From an uncultured Collinsella sp. (GTDB lineage: Bacteria > Actinomycetota > Coriobacteriia > Coriobacteriales > Coriobacteriaceae), in contig UQLF01000009.1 of NCBI GenBank assembly GCA_900541875.1, positions 1 through 64,000 of the forward strand: 64,000 nt of DNA, given 5' to 3'. Position 1 is the stretch's first letter. The number at the start of each line of letters is the position of its first letter. Position numbers and translations under genes: made by a program. Below, piece by piece: positions 1 through 10,421 of the stretch. The notes under the pieces are model-generated. The model saw nothing but the letters and a program-made list of their open reading frames with translations, was not told the DNA's origin and made no database searches.

Positions 1-120
1 GGCCTTTTTTCGGGGGGGCGGCCGGGCGGGGGGGGGGCGGCCCTCCCCCCCCCCCCCCCCCCCCCGGGGGCCGGGGGGGGGGGGGGGTTGGCGTGCGCCC
101 CCCCCCCCCGGCCCCGCTTC
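1..120. other. G/C homopolymer contig end, probably artefact
   Basis: Almost pure runs of C and then G, with no coding sense and no resemblance to the rest of the window. Runs of this length and purity are typical of low-quality read ends or assembly tips. I see no gene or signal here and would not interpret the bases before about 120. Confidence 0.75.
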
Positions 121-164
121 GGGTCGTCGCGTGCTCGTTACTGAAAAGCTGATTAGAAGTTTGT

Positions 165-196
165 GTGCCGCCCCTTTTGGGGCGGCACGTTTTGTG
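165..196 (+). terminator. Intrinsic terminator-like hairpin
   Basis: A perfect 10-bp stem (GTGCCGCCCC / GGGGCGGCAC, loop TTTT) is followed by GTTTTGTG. It probably ends a gene lying off the left edge. A near copy with matching flanks lies at 1101-1132. Confidence 0.6.
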
Positions 197-285
197 TGGG
201 GACTGGTTGGGACGGTACCGTTCTTGGGTGGGGTACACTGGATAGCGACTTTTTGTTTATCTACTACCTGATGAGGTGTTTTTTT

Positions 286-918
286 ATGGGTAAGAAGTCT
301 CGGGCTCGGGTGGCTGCTGCTGGGACTCGTCGTGATCCTAATCGCGTGGTTGATGAGGGCGGTAAGGTTGCCCGTGCCGATAAGGAGAAAAAGGTTGGCG
401 CGCATGCTCATCCTGAGTGGGCGCCTCACCTCAATACGGCTAGCGAGGATCTGACTGCTAAGTTGTTTACTCTGGTCGAGGTTATGTTGGGCGTGGTGCC
501 CGTGGTGGTCATTAGCTTGTTCTTGGCTTCGAAAGATGCTACGAGCGCGGATAAGCTCACCGATGTCTTTTCTCAGGACCCCTCGATGGTGGTTGCGTTT
601 ATCTCTGCGTGCCTACAGCCGTTTGTGGCGTACATGCTGTACATGATTTATCGCAAATACTGCGAGGGCGATGCGGGCTTTGCCGCCGGAAACCTGATTG
701 GCCTCTTGTGCTCCGAGATTTTGCTGCTCAATATTCCCGGCGTCATCGGCATGGGCATTTTGTTGTGGCGTGTCTGGCGCAACGTTGCCCCGCACTTTGA
801 GAGCTGGCTGTTTGAGCGCCGCGCAATGGGCGTGCTGGTCGACATCGCGGGCTCGCTCGTGATTCTAGCCTTGGCGTTTTTGTGTGCCACCGCCGCCCGA
901 GGTCTTTCGGGCATGTAG
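286..918 (+). CDS. Small multi-pass membrane protein, unknown function
   Basis: This is a 210-residue protein. I chose the ATG at 286 because it opens a Lys/Arg-rich cytoplasmic N-terminus (MGKKSRARV); an in-frame ATG at 271 is also possible and upstream in-frame sequence looks non-coding. About 65 polar residues are followed by four hydrophobic segments: one near residues 65-85 (VMLGVVPVVVISLFLA), two central ones around the VVAFISACLQPF and LIGLLCSEILLL stretches, and a C-terminal one (ILALAFLCATAA). No catalytic motif is visible and I do not recognise the family. It stands alone between two copies of a terminator-like hairpin (165-196, 1101-1132), so it looks monocistronic. An integral membrane location is a safe inference; the function is unknown. 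Confidence 0.7.
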   Translation: MGKKSRARVAAAGTRRDPNRVVDEGGKVARADKEKKVGAHAHPEWAPHLNTASEDLTAKLFTLVEVMLGVVPVVVISLFLASKDATSADKLTDVFSQDPSMVVAFISACLQPFVAYMLYMIYRKYCEGDAGFAAGNLIGLLCSEILLLNIPGVIGMGILLWRVWRNVAPHFESWLFERRAMGVLVDIAGSLVILALAFLCATAARGLSGM

Positions 919-972
919 ACTGTCCTCACCGACCACGGAGCGCAGGGCAACTGCCGGCCTTACCGCTCCGGG

Positions 973-1058
973 CGTCGGACCCGCGGCGCATCCCTTTCCC
1001 TCTCGCTCACGGCTTCGCAGAGTCGCGCGAGGCAAAGGCATACGCCGCGGGTCTGACG
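973..1058. repeat. Long imperfect inverted repeat
   Basis: A 16-nt arm at 973-988 (CGTCGGACCCGCGGCG) pairs with 1043-1058 through 15 Watson-Crick pairs and one G-T. Pairing continues imperfectly inward through the Ser/Pro-like CCCTTTCCCTCTCGC stretch and its partner GCGCGAGGCAAAGG. It lies directly downstream of the membrane-protein gene and before the hairpin at 1101. It could be a transcript-end structure or a palindromic repeat. Confidence 0.65.
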
Positions 1059-1100
1059 GCGCGGGCTTGCCAGCGAGTTTTGCCTCATAGATTGGTTTGT

Positions 1101-1132
1101 GTGCCGCCCCTTTTTGGAGCGGCACGTTTTGT
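1101..1132 (+). terminator. Intrinsic terminator-like hairpin, near copy of 165-196
   Basis: The stem GTGCCGCCCC / GGAGCGGCAC with a T5 loop is followed by GTTTTGTG. About 40 bases including flanks match the element at 158-200. From here to 1383 I see no gene, only a presumed promoter region for the next gene. Confidence 0.6.
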
Positions 1133-1383
1133 GTGGGGTCCCTGTCTACACAATTTCCGTCAAGCTTTTGGTTAGGTTTTGGTTAGTTGGCGGGCTGGCG
1201 GAAGGGCAAAAGATCATTCCATAAAAAAGCTCATAGAAAGTGCTGGTAGGGGAGTTGTTGAGGTTTTCTACAGCTTTTGGGCAAAAGAAACTTTGTGGCT
1301 ATTGCCGGCGATTGCGTTGTCGCGGTCATGGTGGTGCGGGATGCTGGTCGTAAGCGTCGAATGCTCCGATTTTGGAGGCCAAC

Positions 1384-1806
1384 ATGGATCTGTTTCTTGA
1401 GACCCCACAGCAGCAAGCCAAGCGCATGTTGCGCCAACAGCAACGGCTTATGGAGATGCAAATGCAAGGGGTAGCCGCCCAGCCCCCTGCGCAAAATGCC
1501 ACGCCCGCGGTTTCGCCTGCGGGCGGATCGGCGCCAGAGAACTATTCCGTACAACAAGATTCATATGCGCAGGAGCTTGCGTTCGACAAGCGCCGCACAC
1601 GTCACCGCCGCGTGGGCCAGCGTCTGCGCACGTTGGCGATGATTGTACTCATTCCGTTAGGACTTGCGGCGATTTTCCTGGTCTCGTATGCGCTCACCTG
1701 CATCCTCAACGGTGCTTCGCCTAGCGAAGTGCTCCAACATCTGTCAGCCCTCGGCCAGCGCCTAGGCGATGTCATAACAACCATCCGCGCCGGCTGGGAG
1801 AGTTAG
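1384..1806 (+). CDS. Small Gln-rich single-pass membrane protein, unknown function
   Basis: This is a 140-residue protein. The ATG at 1384 is preceded by GGAGG at 1374-1378, which decides it over the in-frame TTG at 1372. The N-terminal half is rich in Gln, Met and Ala (TPQQQAKRMLRQQQRLMEMQ, possibly a short amphipathic or coiled helix) followed by a Pro/Ala linker. Residues about 80-105 are basic and lead into one long hydrophobic segment (TLAMIVLIPLGLAAIFLVSY). The topology suggests a cytoplasmic N-terminus and one or two membrane passes. No enzyme motif is visible and I do not recognise the family. Confidence 0.65.
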   Translation: MDLFLETPQQQAKRMLRQQQRLMEMQMQGVAAQPPAQNATPAVSPAGGSAPENYSVQQDSYAQELAFDKRRTRHRRVGQRLRTLAMIVLIPLGLAAIFLVSYALTCILNGASPSEVLQHLSALGQRLGDVITTIRAGWES

Positions 1807-1945
1807 CGTTTGTCACATTAGGACTTCTAGGGTGTAGGGATTATCGCCACGAGTAGAATTCTTGCAACCTGTGGGTCCTGTCGTGCAACTGAATAGTATT
1901 ATTGAAGATAAATAATAATAATAGCAAATGAACGGAGGTGCTCGG

Positions 1946-2509
1946 TTGAATCTGACCTTTGAGGGATTCTTAAAAGGCTATTGCCGAGAGCTATCCGGAC
2001 AGCAGTCGCTGAGTTTTAGAAAACTGGTTGAGCAGGCGACGACGGTTGCGCCGCGCGTGGCGGAGCCTCTGTTTTTGCTCGCTTTGGTGCAAGGAAAAGC
2101 CGAATACGTTCTGGGTTTATCCGAGGGTTCGTGGATGGAAGAGGGTTACCGAGGCGTTTTGTCCTTGTACGCCCAAACGGGTAGCCTGGCATCTCTATGC
2201 GCCGAGGACAAACTCCCTAATCGTTATGCCAACGTTTGGCGTGCGTATAGAGCGGTGAAGGAAAAGCCAGTGACGGACAGAAGAATCAACGCCCTGATGC
2301 GAAAAAGAACATTGGGAGCGCTAGAGGAATCGGGCGTAACGCGCTACGGTCTCTGCCGCGATTTGAATCTGAATAAGGGAAACGTGTACGCATACTTAGC
2401 CGGCGATGACTCAAAGGTGAGCAGGGAGACGGCGCGCCGCATTATGGAATATGCGGAGGAGAGGGGCACCCAAGAAGGGGCCGGGCGCCCGGTGCGTGTG
2501 GCGGGGTAA
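1946..2509 (+). CDS. Helix-turn-helix protein, unknown role
   Basis: This is a 187-residue protein if translation starts at the TTG at 1946, which has GGAGG seven bases upstream; an in-frame ATG at 1928 overlaps that ribosome-binding site and is less likely. The last 60 residues contain a plausible helix-turn-helix (RYGLCRDLNLNKGNVYAYLA, then VSRETARRIMEYAEE) resembling XRE-type regulators. The first 120 residues are helical and not recognised. The upstream 30 bases are very AT-rich (ATAAATAATAATAATAG), a likely promoter. Codon use is less G/C-biased than in the repair genes that follow, which hints at acquisition by transfer. It could be an orphan regulator or an antitoxin-like protein; no toxin partner is adjacent. 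Confidence 0.65.
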   Translation: MNLTFEGFLKGYCRELSGQQSLSFRKLVEQATTVAPRVAEPLFLLALVQGKAEYVLGLSEGSWMEEGYRGVLSLYAQTGSLASLCAEDKLPNRYANVWRAYRAVKEKPVTDRRINALMRKRTLGALEESGVTRYGLCRDLNLNKGNVYAYLAGDDSKVSRETARRIMEYAEERGTQEGAGRPVRVAG

Positions 2510-2560
2510 GATTGATCGCGGTTTTGATTGATGATCGATTGAGTTTGTTGGGCGGAGTCT

Positions 2561-3916
2561 ATGTCTGCTATTGATATTGCGCTTGTTGTGATTGCCTTGG
2601 TGGCGGTGGGGGTTGCTGTGGTTTGCGCCCTGCAGCTTAAAGGCCTTCGTGCCGAGTTGCGAGAGCGTGGCGGCAACGACGCGGAGACGCTTGCAGCGCT
2701 CGAGCAGGCCAACAGCACGCTCGATGCCCTCAACGTCGCGCTGACAGAAACCCGCCGCACGGCAAATGCCATCGCGCAACAGCAGACAACCGATGCGGCC
2801 GTGGAGCAGCAACGCTACCTGACCATCGCGCGTGAGTTCTCGCAGGCTGGCGACCGTATGGATGACCTGCGCCGCGAGATGGCCCAACAGCTTGGTGCCA
2901 ACCGCGAGGGCATCGAGCACCGCCTGGACAAGGTGCGCGAGACGGTCGATGCCCAACTGGGTGCCATTCGCAAGGATAACAACGTGCAGCTCGATCAGAT
3001 GCGCGCGACGGTGGACGAGAAACTCTCCCGTACGCTCAACGACCGTCTGTCTGCATCGTTTAAGCAGGTGAGCGACCAGCTCGAGGCCGTGTACAAGGGC
3101 CTGGGCGACATGCAGTCTATCGCCACCGGCGTGGGCGACCTTAAGCGCGTGCTGGGCAACGTCAAGGCGCGTGGCATTTTGGGTGAGGTGCAGCTGGGCG
3201 CGATCCTGGCGGACATCCTTACGCCCGACCAGTATCTGGAAAACGTTGCCACCAAGCCCGGCGCCTCGGAGCGCGTTGAGTTTGCCGTCAAGCTGCCGGT
3301 AGACGAGGGCGATCCCGTGCTGCTGCCGATTGACTCCAAATTCCCGGGCGACGCGTACGAGCATCTGCTCGACGCCCAGGAGTCGGGCGACGCGGAGGCC
3401 GTCGCCGCTGCGCGCAAGACGCTCGATGCGATGGTGAAACGCGAGGCCAAGGACATTTGCGAGAAGTACCTGAGCGTGCCCGCGACCACCAACTTTGGCA
3501 TTATGTTCGTTCCGTTTGAGGGGCTGTACGCCGAGGTCGTCAGCCGCCCCGGGCTTATCGAGGCCCTGGGCCGCGACTATCACGTCAACGTTGCCGGCCC
3601 CAGCACCATGGCCGCCATCCTCAACAGCCTGCAGATGAGCTATCAGACGTTTAGGCTGCAAAAACGCACCGATGACGTGCTGCGCGTGCTTTCCGCCGTC
3701 AAGGCCGAGCTGCCGCGCTATCAGGCGGCTCTGCGCCGCGCCCAGCAGCAGATCGAGACCGCGGGTAAAACGGTCGAGGGCATCATCACCACGCGCACCA
3801 ACGTTATGGAGCGCAAGCTCAAGGATATCGACGCGCTGGAAGACGCCGACCAAGCTGATGAGATCTTGGGACTCACGCCCGCGGGCCTTCCCACAGATCA
3901 AAAAGACGAGGACTAA
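2561..3916 (+). CDS. rmuC: DNA recombination protein RmuC
   Basis: This is a 451-residue protein with an N-terminal membrane anchor (residues 4-24, IDIALVVIALVAVGVAVVCA), a long coiled-coil region to about residue 180, and the conserved RmuC core. Core landmarks include GILGEVQLGAILADIL, then LPIDSKFPGDAYE and FGIMFVPFEGLYAEV near residue 310. RmuC proteins limit recombination at inverted repeats and have a predicted PD-(D/E)xK nuclease-like core; the biochemical activity is poorly defined. The length is normal for the family. It stands immediately after the helix-turn-helix gene and before an ABC transporter with a gap of about 130 bases. The repeat-rich nature of this genome makes an inverted-repeat-related function worth noting, but that link is only inference. 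Confidence 0.93.
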   Translation: MSAIDIALVVIALVAVGVAVVCALQLKGLRAELRERGGNDAETLAALEQANSTLDALNVALTETRRTANAIAQQQTTDAAVEQQRYLTIAREFSQAGDRMDDLRREMAQQLGANREGIEHRLDKVRETVDAQLGAIRKDNNVQLDQMRATVDEKLSRTLNDRLSASFKQVSDQLEAVYKGLGDMQSIATGVGDLKRVLGNVKARGILGEVQLGAILADILTPDQYLENVATKPGASERVEFAVKLPVDEGDPVLLPIDSKFPGDAYEHLLDAQESGDAEAVAAARKTLDAMVKREAKDICEKYLSVPATTNFGIMFVPFEGLYAEVVSRPGLIEALGRDYHVNVAGPSTMAAILNSLQMSYQTFRLQKRTDDVLRVLSAVKAELPRYQAALRRAQQQIETAGKTVEGIITTRTNVMERKLKDIDALEDADQADEILGLTPAGLPTDQKDED

Positions 3917-4043
3917 TTGCAACAAGACGGTGGGGCGCCGGCGTAAACGCGGGTGCCCCGCTGCTTTTCGCATCGCGCTTGCCTGAAGTGCGCTTTAGTG
4001 TGCAACAATGGCGTTTCGCCCTATCAGACGCGAAAGGAAGTCC

Positions 4044-5846
<1,803 letters not shown>

Positions 5847-5909
5847 GCGTCTCGGACGTGGGACAATTGTGCCCATAAGTTTATTGTGCCGTTGAGCCGA
5901 GGAGTCGTT

Positions 5910-6575
5910 ATGCCACGCGAGACCAATGCTGCCAAGCGCGAGCGCGCCGTTGAGGTGTGCGAGCGTCTTAACCGTCGCTATGGCCCGGTCGAGTGCTTTT
6001 TGGACCACGAGAATCCCTTCCGCCTACTGATCGCGGTGCTGCTCTCGGCGCAAACGACCGATGCGCAGGTCAACAAGGTGACGCCGCGGCTGTTTGCCCA
6101 GTGGCCTACGCCCGAGGCCATGGCCGGGGCGAGCGTGGCTGACGTGGCAGACACCATCAAGTCACTCGGCTTCTACAAGAGCAAAGCCAAGCATGCCGTC
6201 GAGGCCGCGCAGATGATCGTCGCCGACTATGGCGGCGAGGTGCCGGCCGACATGAAGGAACTCGTGAAGCTGCCGGGCGTGGGGCGCAAGACGGCGAACA
6301 TCGTGCTCAACGTGGGGTATGGCATCGTGGAGGGCATTGCGGTGGACACGCACGTCAACCGCATTGCGCACCGCCTGATGCTGAGTCCCAAGACGCATGC
6401 AAAGGAGCCGCTCAAGACCGAGCAGGATTTGCTCAAGATTTTGCCGCACGAGTATTGGGAGTCGGTCAACCATCAGTGGATCACCTTCGGTCGCGAGATC
6501 TGCGACGCCCGCAAACCCAAGTGTGACGAGTGTCCGCTGGCAGATTTGTGCCCCAGCGTGCGCGTAGCGGGGTAG
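5910..6575 (+). CDS. nth: Endonuclease III (DNA glycosylase/AP lyase)
   Basis: This is a 221-residue protein that removes oxidised pyrimidines and nicks abasic sites in base-excision repair. The ATG at 5910 has a GAGGAG site; an upstream in-frame start would add 8 unrelated residues. The helix-hairpin-helix LPGVGRKTAN holds the catalytic Lys127, and VDTHVNR holds the catalytic Asp146. The C-terminal Fe-S cluster cysteines are complete with normal spacing: C198-x6-C205-x2-C208-x5-C214. It lies between the ABC transporter and mfd, all in the same direction, making a small repair neighbourhood with mfd. Confidence 0.96.
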   Translation: MPRETNAAKRERAVEVCERLNRRYGPVECFLDHENPFRLLIAVLLSAQTTDAQVNKVTPRLFAQWPTPEAMAGASVADVADTIKSLGFYKSKAKHAVEAAQMIVADYGGEVPADMKELVKLPGVGRKTANIVLNVGYGIVEGIAVDTHVNRIAHRLMLSPKTHAKEPLKTEQDLLKILPHEYWESVNHQWITFGREICDARKPKCDECPLADLCPSVRVAG

Positions 6576-6679
6576 GGCGGAACGCATCTTCGTCTGGCGT
6601 TTTTTGCGGGGCTGGGTCTGCCCTTGAGCCGGAGTCCTCTCCATGCGCTACCATGACAGACAATGTATTTGACGTACGA

Positions 6680-6706
6680 CCCGCCGAGCTTGCCCCGGCG
6701 GGCTTT
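6680..6706 (+). terminator. Hairpin with T-tract between nth and mfd
   Basis: CCCGCCG pairs with CGGCGGG across an 9-base loop and is followed by CTTTT. It ends only about 25 bases before the mfd start. It could terminate nth transcripts, or sit in the mfd leader, because a possible -10 (TACCAT) lies upstream near 6649. Confidence 0.5.
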
Positions 6707-6732
6707 TGGCGTTGCGATGCCGGAGGAACAGC

Positions 6733-9700
6733 ATGCTCATTCACCGTATAGCCGCGCAGCTCTACACTGCCGAGGCGCTGCAGACCGTCGAGGCCGGACT
6801 CGATGCCGGCGAGGACGTGACGCTGGCCGTGTCGCAGTCGGGCCGCACGCTTATGGCGGCGGCCCAGTTTGCGCGCCGTCCGCGCCCCACGGTCTACATT
6901 GTGAGCGGCGAGGACGCGGCCGATCGCGCCGCGCGCAGCCTTGCCGCCTACGTGGGCCTGGCACACGTGTGCCGTTTTCCCGAGCGCAAGGACTATCCGT
7001 GGCGCGAGCAGGCGCCCGACGACGCCGTGGTAGCGCAGCGCTGCGAGGCCCTGGGACGCATCGTGCGCGGGGACAACTGCATCATGGTTGCCTCGGCCCG
7101 TGCGCTGCTGCGCTGCGTGCCGCCGGTCGAGAGTCGCTATTGGGAGTCCACCACTTTTGCGGTGGGCGAGGAGATTCCTTTTGACGAGGTGCCGCAGCGC
7201 CTGGTGGGCATGGGCTACACCAATGCCGGTGCCGCTGATGCGCCCGGTCTGTTCCGCGTTCACGGCGACACCGTCGAGGTGTTTCCTGCACAGGAAAAGG
7301 CACCCGTGCGCATTGAGTTCTTTGGCGACGAGATTGACCGCATCCGCCGCATGGTGAGCTCAACGGGGCAGACCATCGGCAACGAGGACAGTATCGAGAT
7401 CTTCCCCTGCCGTGAGCTGGCGCTTACCGACGATGCCGTTCACAACATGCACGTGGCGCTCTACCGCGCAAGCCAGGACGACAGCAAGCTGGCGGCGCTG
7501 CTCGAGATGGTGGATGCACGCATTGTTACGCCCGAGCTCGACCGCTTTTTGCCGGTGATGTACGGCCAGACCGTGAGCCCGCTGGCACACGTGAGCGGCA
7601 AGGCGCTCGTGGTCCTGTCCGAGCCGCGCTCGCTGTTCGATGACTGTCTGCGCGCCTACGAGGATATCGAGGCGCGTGCCGGCGAGGCAGGGATTGACCG
7701 ACTGGATGGCCTGTATGTACGCGCCCAGCAGCTCGATTTTGGTGCTCAGCAGCGCCTGAACTATGTGAGCCTGATTCGCGCCGGCGGCGCGGTTACGGCA
7801 GAGCTCAAGATTGAGCAGCCGGCCATTGCGGGCTCGGACAACCGCTTTATGACGCGCATTCAGGAAGTCGTGGGCAAGCGCTACGCCTGCGTGTTTGCCA
7901 TTCCCGACCGCGGTGCGCGCGAGTCGATGGAGCTCACCTTTGGCGACGAGGGCATTACCTTTGAGGAATCGCTGACCGCGGCGCCCGAAAATTCCGGCGC
8001 TATCGGCGAGCGCGTGCGCGTGGCAGCGGCGGATTCCGCCGACCGTGCCGCACGCCAGGAGGCCCATGCTTCCATTCGCGAGCGTAAGACCGACGCGCTC
8101 AACGCCCGCTCGCTCGAGGCGGGTGCCGCCCAGGCTGCCGCCGGCGCCGCCGTGCCCACTATTTCGCGCGGACGTGTGACCTTTGTCGATGCCGCCTTGC
8201 CGCAGGGCGTGGTGGTGCCCGATGCCAACCTAGCCGTGTTCTCGATCGCCGACCTCAACGCCCGCATGGACGCCAACCGGGCCCGCAGCCGCCGCAAGGT
8301 TGACATTACGCAGATCACCTTCCCGTTTAAGCCGGGAGACTACGTGGTGCACGCCACCCACGGCATCGCGCTCTTTAGCGAGATCGCGCGCCAGGAAGTG
8401 GGTGGCAAGGAGCGCGACTACTTTTTGCTGGAATATGCCGACGGCGACAAGCTCTACGTGCCGCTCGAGCAGGTCGACCGCATCACGCGATACGTCGGTC
8501 CCGACGGTGACAAGCCGCGCCTGACCAGGCTCAACACCGCCGACTGGACGCGTGCCACCAACAAGGCACGCAAGAACGCCAAAAAGCTGGCGTTTGACCT
8601 GGTCGATCTGTATACGCGCCGCTCGTCGATTACCGGTATCGCCTGCCCGCCCGATACGCCCGAACAGATCGAGATGGAGGAAAGCTTCCCTTACGACGAG
8701 ACGCGCGACCAGCTGGAGGCCATCGCCGACATTAAGGCCGACATGGAGGCGCCCAAGCCCATGGACCGCCTGCTGTGCGGCGACGTGGGCTTTGGCAAGA
8801 CCGAGGTTGCCCTGCGCGCGGCGTTTAAGTGCGTGGACTCCGGCCGCCAGGTCATGGTGCTCTGCCCCACGACCATTCTCGCCCAGCAGCACTACGAGAC
8901 GTTCTTTGAGCGCTTTGCCCCGTTTGGCCTCGAGGTCGAAGTGCTCAGCCGCTTCCGCACCCCGGCGCAGCAGAAGCGCGCACTTAAGGCGTTTGCCGAG
9001 GGCACGATTGATGTGCTCATCGGCACGCACCGCTTGCTTTCTGCCGACGTGAACCCCAAGAACCTGGGCATGGTGATCATCGACGAAGAGCAGCGCTTTG
9101 GTGTGCAGCACAAGGAGCAGCTCAAAAACCTGCGCGAGCAAATCGACGTGCTCACGCTCTCGGCAACGCCGATTCCGCGAACCATGCAGATGGCCACGAG
9201 CGGCGTGCGCGACATGAGCCTGATCACCACGCCGCCGACCGGGCGCCGCCCCGTGATCGTGCACGTGGGAGAGTACGACCCCGACGTGGTGAGTGCGGCG
9301 ATTCGCCTGGAGGTGGGCCGCGGCGGTCAGGTGTATTACGTGTCCAACCGCGTCAAGACCATCGACGACGCCGTGGCACGCGTGCACGAGGCCGCGCCCG
9401 AGGCGCGCGTGGGCGTGGCGCACGGCAAGATGAGCCCGCGCGAGGTCGAGGACGTGATGATCGAGTTCGCGACCAAAAAGATCGACGTGCTCATCGCCAC
9501 GACCATTGTGGAGAGCGGCATCGACAACGCGACCGCCAACACGCTCATCATCGAGGATTCGCAGCGTCTGGGCCTGGCGCAGCTCTACCAGCTCAAGGGC
9601 CGCGTGGGCCGCTCTGCCACGCAGGCCTACGCGTACTTTATGTTCCCGGGCGAGCTGCCACTCACCGAGGAGGCCACGGCGCGCCTGACCGCACTTTCCG

Positions 9701-10365
9701 AGTTCCAGGACCTGGGCAGTGGCATGCGCATCGCCATGCGCGACCTGGAGATTCGCGGTGCCGGCTCGCTTATGGGCGCCGAGCAGCACGGCAACCTGTC
9801 GAGCGTGGGCTTTGACCTGTTTACGCAGATGTTGGGCCAGGCCGTGGCCGAGGCGCGCGGCGATGACGACGCCGGCGTGGAGGCGGCGAGCGTGGGTATT
9901 AACCTGCCGGCCGACTACTTCTTGTCCGAGGAGTACCTGCCGGCGGTGGACCAGCGCGTGCTCGTGTACCGTAAGCTCGCAGCGGCCGAGGACCTGGAGA
10001 GCATCGATGAGGTGCAGGAAGAGACCGAGGCCGCGCATGGCGAGCTGCCGTTGGCGGGACTCAACCTGTTCAATCGCGCACGCATCCGCATTCGTGGCGA
10101 GCGTCTGGGGCTCGAGAGCGTCACGCTCAGCGGCGGTCGCATCACGTTTCTGGGCGTAGACGTGCCTAAGAAGGTGGCCTTTGAGCTTAAGACCCGCTAT
10201 GGCGCGGTGAACTTCCCCAAGAGCCGCAAGCTGTCGGTGCCCTACAAGGCGGGTGCCGGCGCGGGCAGCGGCCTGGGTCGCGGCCTCGACGCCAACGACG
10301 GCACCGGCCCCGTGGCCGCGGCGCTCATACTGCTGCAACAGCTGGGTGCGAGCGACGACGACTAA
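6733..10365 (+). CDS. mfd: Transcription-repair coupling factor Mfd
   Basis: This is a 1210-residue protein, a normal length. The ATG at 6733 follows CGGAGGAACAGC. Mfd displaces RNA polymerase stalled at DNA damage and recruits UvrA. The order of domains is typical: a UvrB-like N-terminal region (residues 1-350), a polymerase-interacting CarD/TRCF-like domain near 540-610 (FKPGDYVVHATHGIALF), a RecG-like helicase with Walker A GDVGFGKTEVALRA and the DEEQ box (IIDEEQRFGV), motif III LSATPIPRTM, motif VI QLKGRVGRS, and the C-terminal TRCF domain. A low-complexity Ala-rich insert lies near residues 430-475. Nothing is missing. A fragment of the palindromic repeat family follows the stop codon. 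Confidence 0.97.
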   Translation: MLIHRIAAQLYTAEALQTVEAGLDAGEDVTLAVSQSGRTLMAAAQFARRPRPTVYIVSGEDAADRAARSLAAYVGLAHVCRFPERKDYPWREQAPDDAVVAQRCEALGRIVRGDNCIMVASARALLRCVPPVESRYWESTTFAVGEEIPFDEVPQRLVGMGYTNAGAADAPGLFRVHGDTVEVFPAQEKAPVRIEFFGDEIDRIRRMVSSTGQTIGNEDSIEIFPCRELALTDDAVHNMHVALYRASQDDSKLAALLEMVDARIVTPELDRFLPVMYGQTVSPLAHVSGKALVVLSEPRSLFDDCLRAYEDIEARAGEAGIDRLDGLYVRAQQLDFGAQQRLNYVSLIRAGGAVTAELKIEQPAIAGSDNRFMTRIQEVVGKRYACVFAIPDRGARESMELTFGDEGITFEESLTAAPENSGAIGERVRVAAADSADRAARQEAHASIRERKTDALNARSLEAGAAQAAAGAAVPTISRGRVTFVDAALPQGVVVPDANLAVFSIADLNARMDANRARSRRKVDITQITFPFKPGDYVVHATHGIALFSEIARQEVGGKERDYFLLEYADGDKLYVPLEQVDRITRYVGPDGDKPRLTRLNTADWTRATNKARKNAKKLAFDLVDLYTRRSSITGIACPPDTPEQIEMEESFPYDETRDQLEAIADIKADMEAPKPMDRLLCGDVGFGKTEVALRAAFKCVDSGRQVMVLCPTTILAQQHYETFFERFAPFGLEVEVLSRFRTPAQQKRALKAFAEGTIDVLIGTHRLLSADVNPKNLGMVIIDEEQRFGVQHKEQLKNLREQIDVLTLSATPIPRTMQMATSGVRDMSLITTPPTGRRPVIVHVGEYDPDVVSAAIRLEVGRGGQVYYVSNRVKTIDDAVARVHEAAPEARVGVAHGKMSPREVEDVMIEFATKKIDVLIATTIVESGIDNATANTLIIEDSQRLGLAQLYQLKGRVGRSATQAYAYFMFPGELPLTEEATARLTALSEFQDLGSGMRIAMRDLEIRGAGSLMGAEQHGNLSSVGFDLFTQMLGQAVAEARGDDDAGVEAASVGINLPADYFLSEEYLPAVDQRVLVYRKLAAAEDLESIDEVQEETEAAHGELPLAGLNLFNRARIRIRGERLGLESVTLSGGRITFLGVDVPKKVAFELKTRYGAVNFPKSRKLSVPYKAGAGAGSGLGRGLDANDGTGPVAAALILLQQLGASDDD

Positions 10366-10403
10366 CGGGTCGACGCTGCAAACGCCCCATTTGGGCAATC
10401 TGG
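10366..10403. repeat. Truncated 5' half of the composite hairpin repeat
   Basis: The sequence GTCGACGCTGCAAACG...GGCAATCTGG matches the left end of the composite repeat at 45012-45045 (CTCGACGCTG, about 20 variable bases, GGCAATCTG), but the apex and right half are absent. It lies between mfd and the PAP2 gene. I read it as a decayed copy. Confidence 0.55.
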
Positions 10404-10421
10404 TTCCATCGAAAGGAAAGC

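Noticed and set aside
8230..10398. 722-codon minus-strand frame opposite mfd
   Set aside because: Same antisense effect; composition is repetitive and no start signal or motif is visible.
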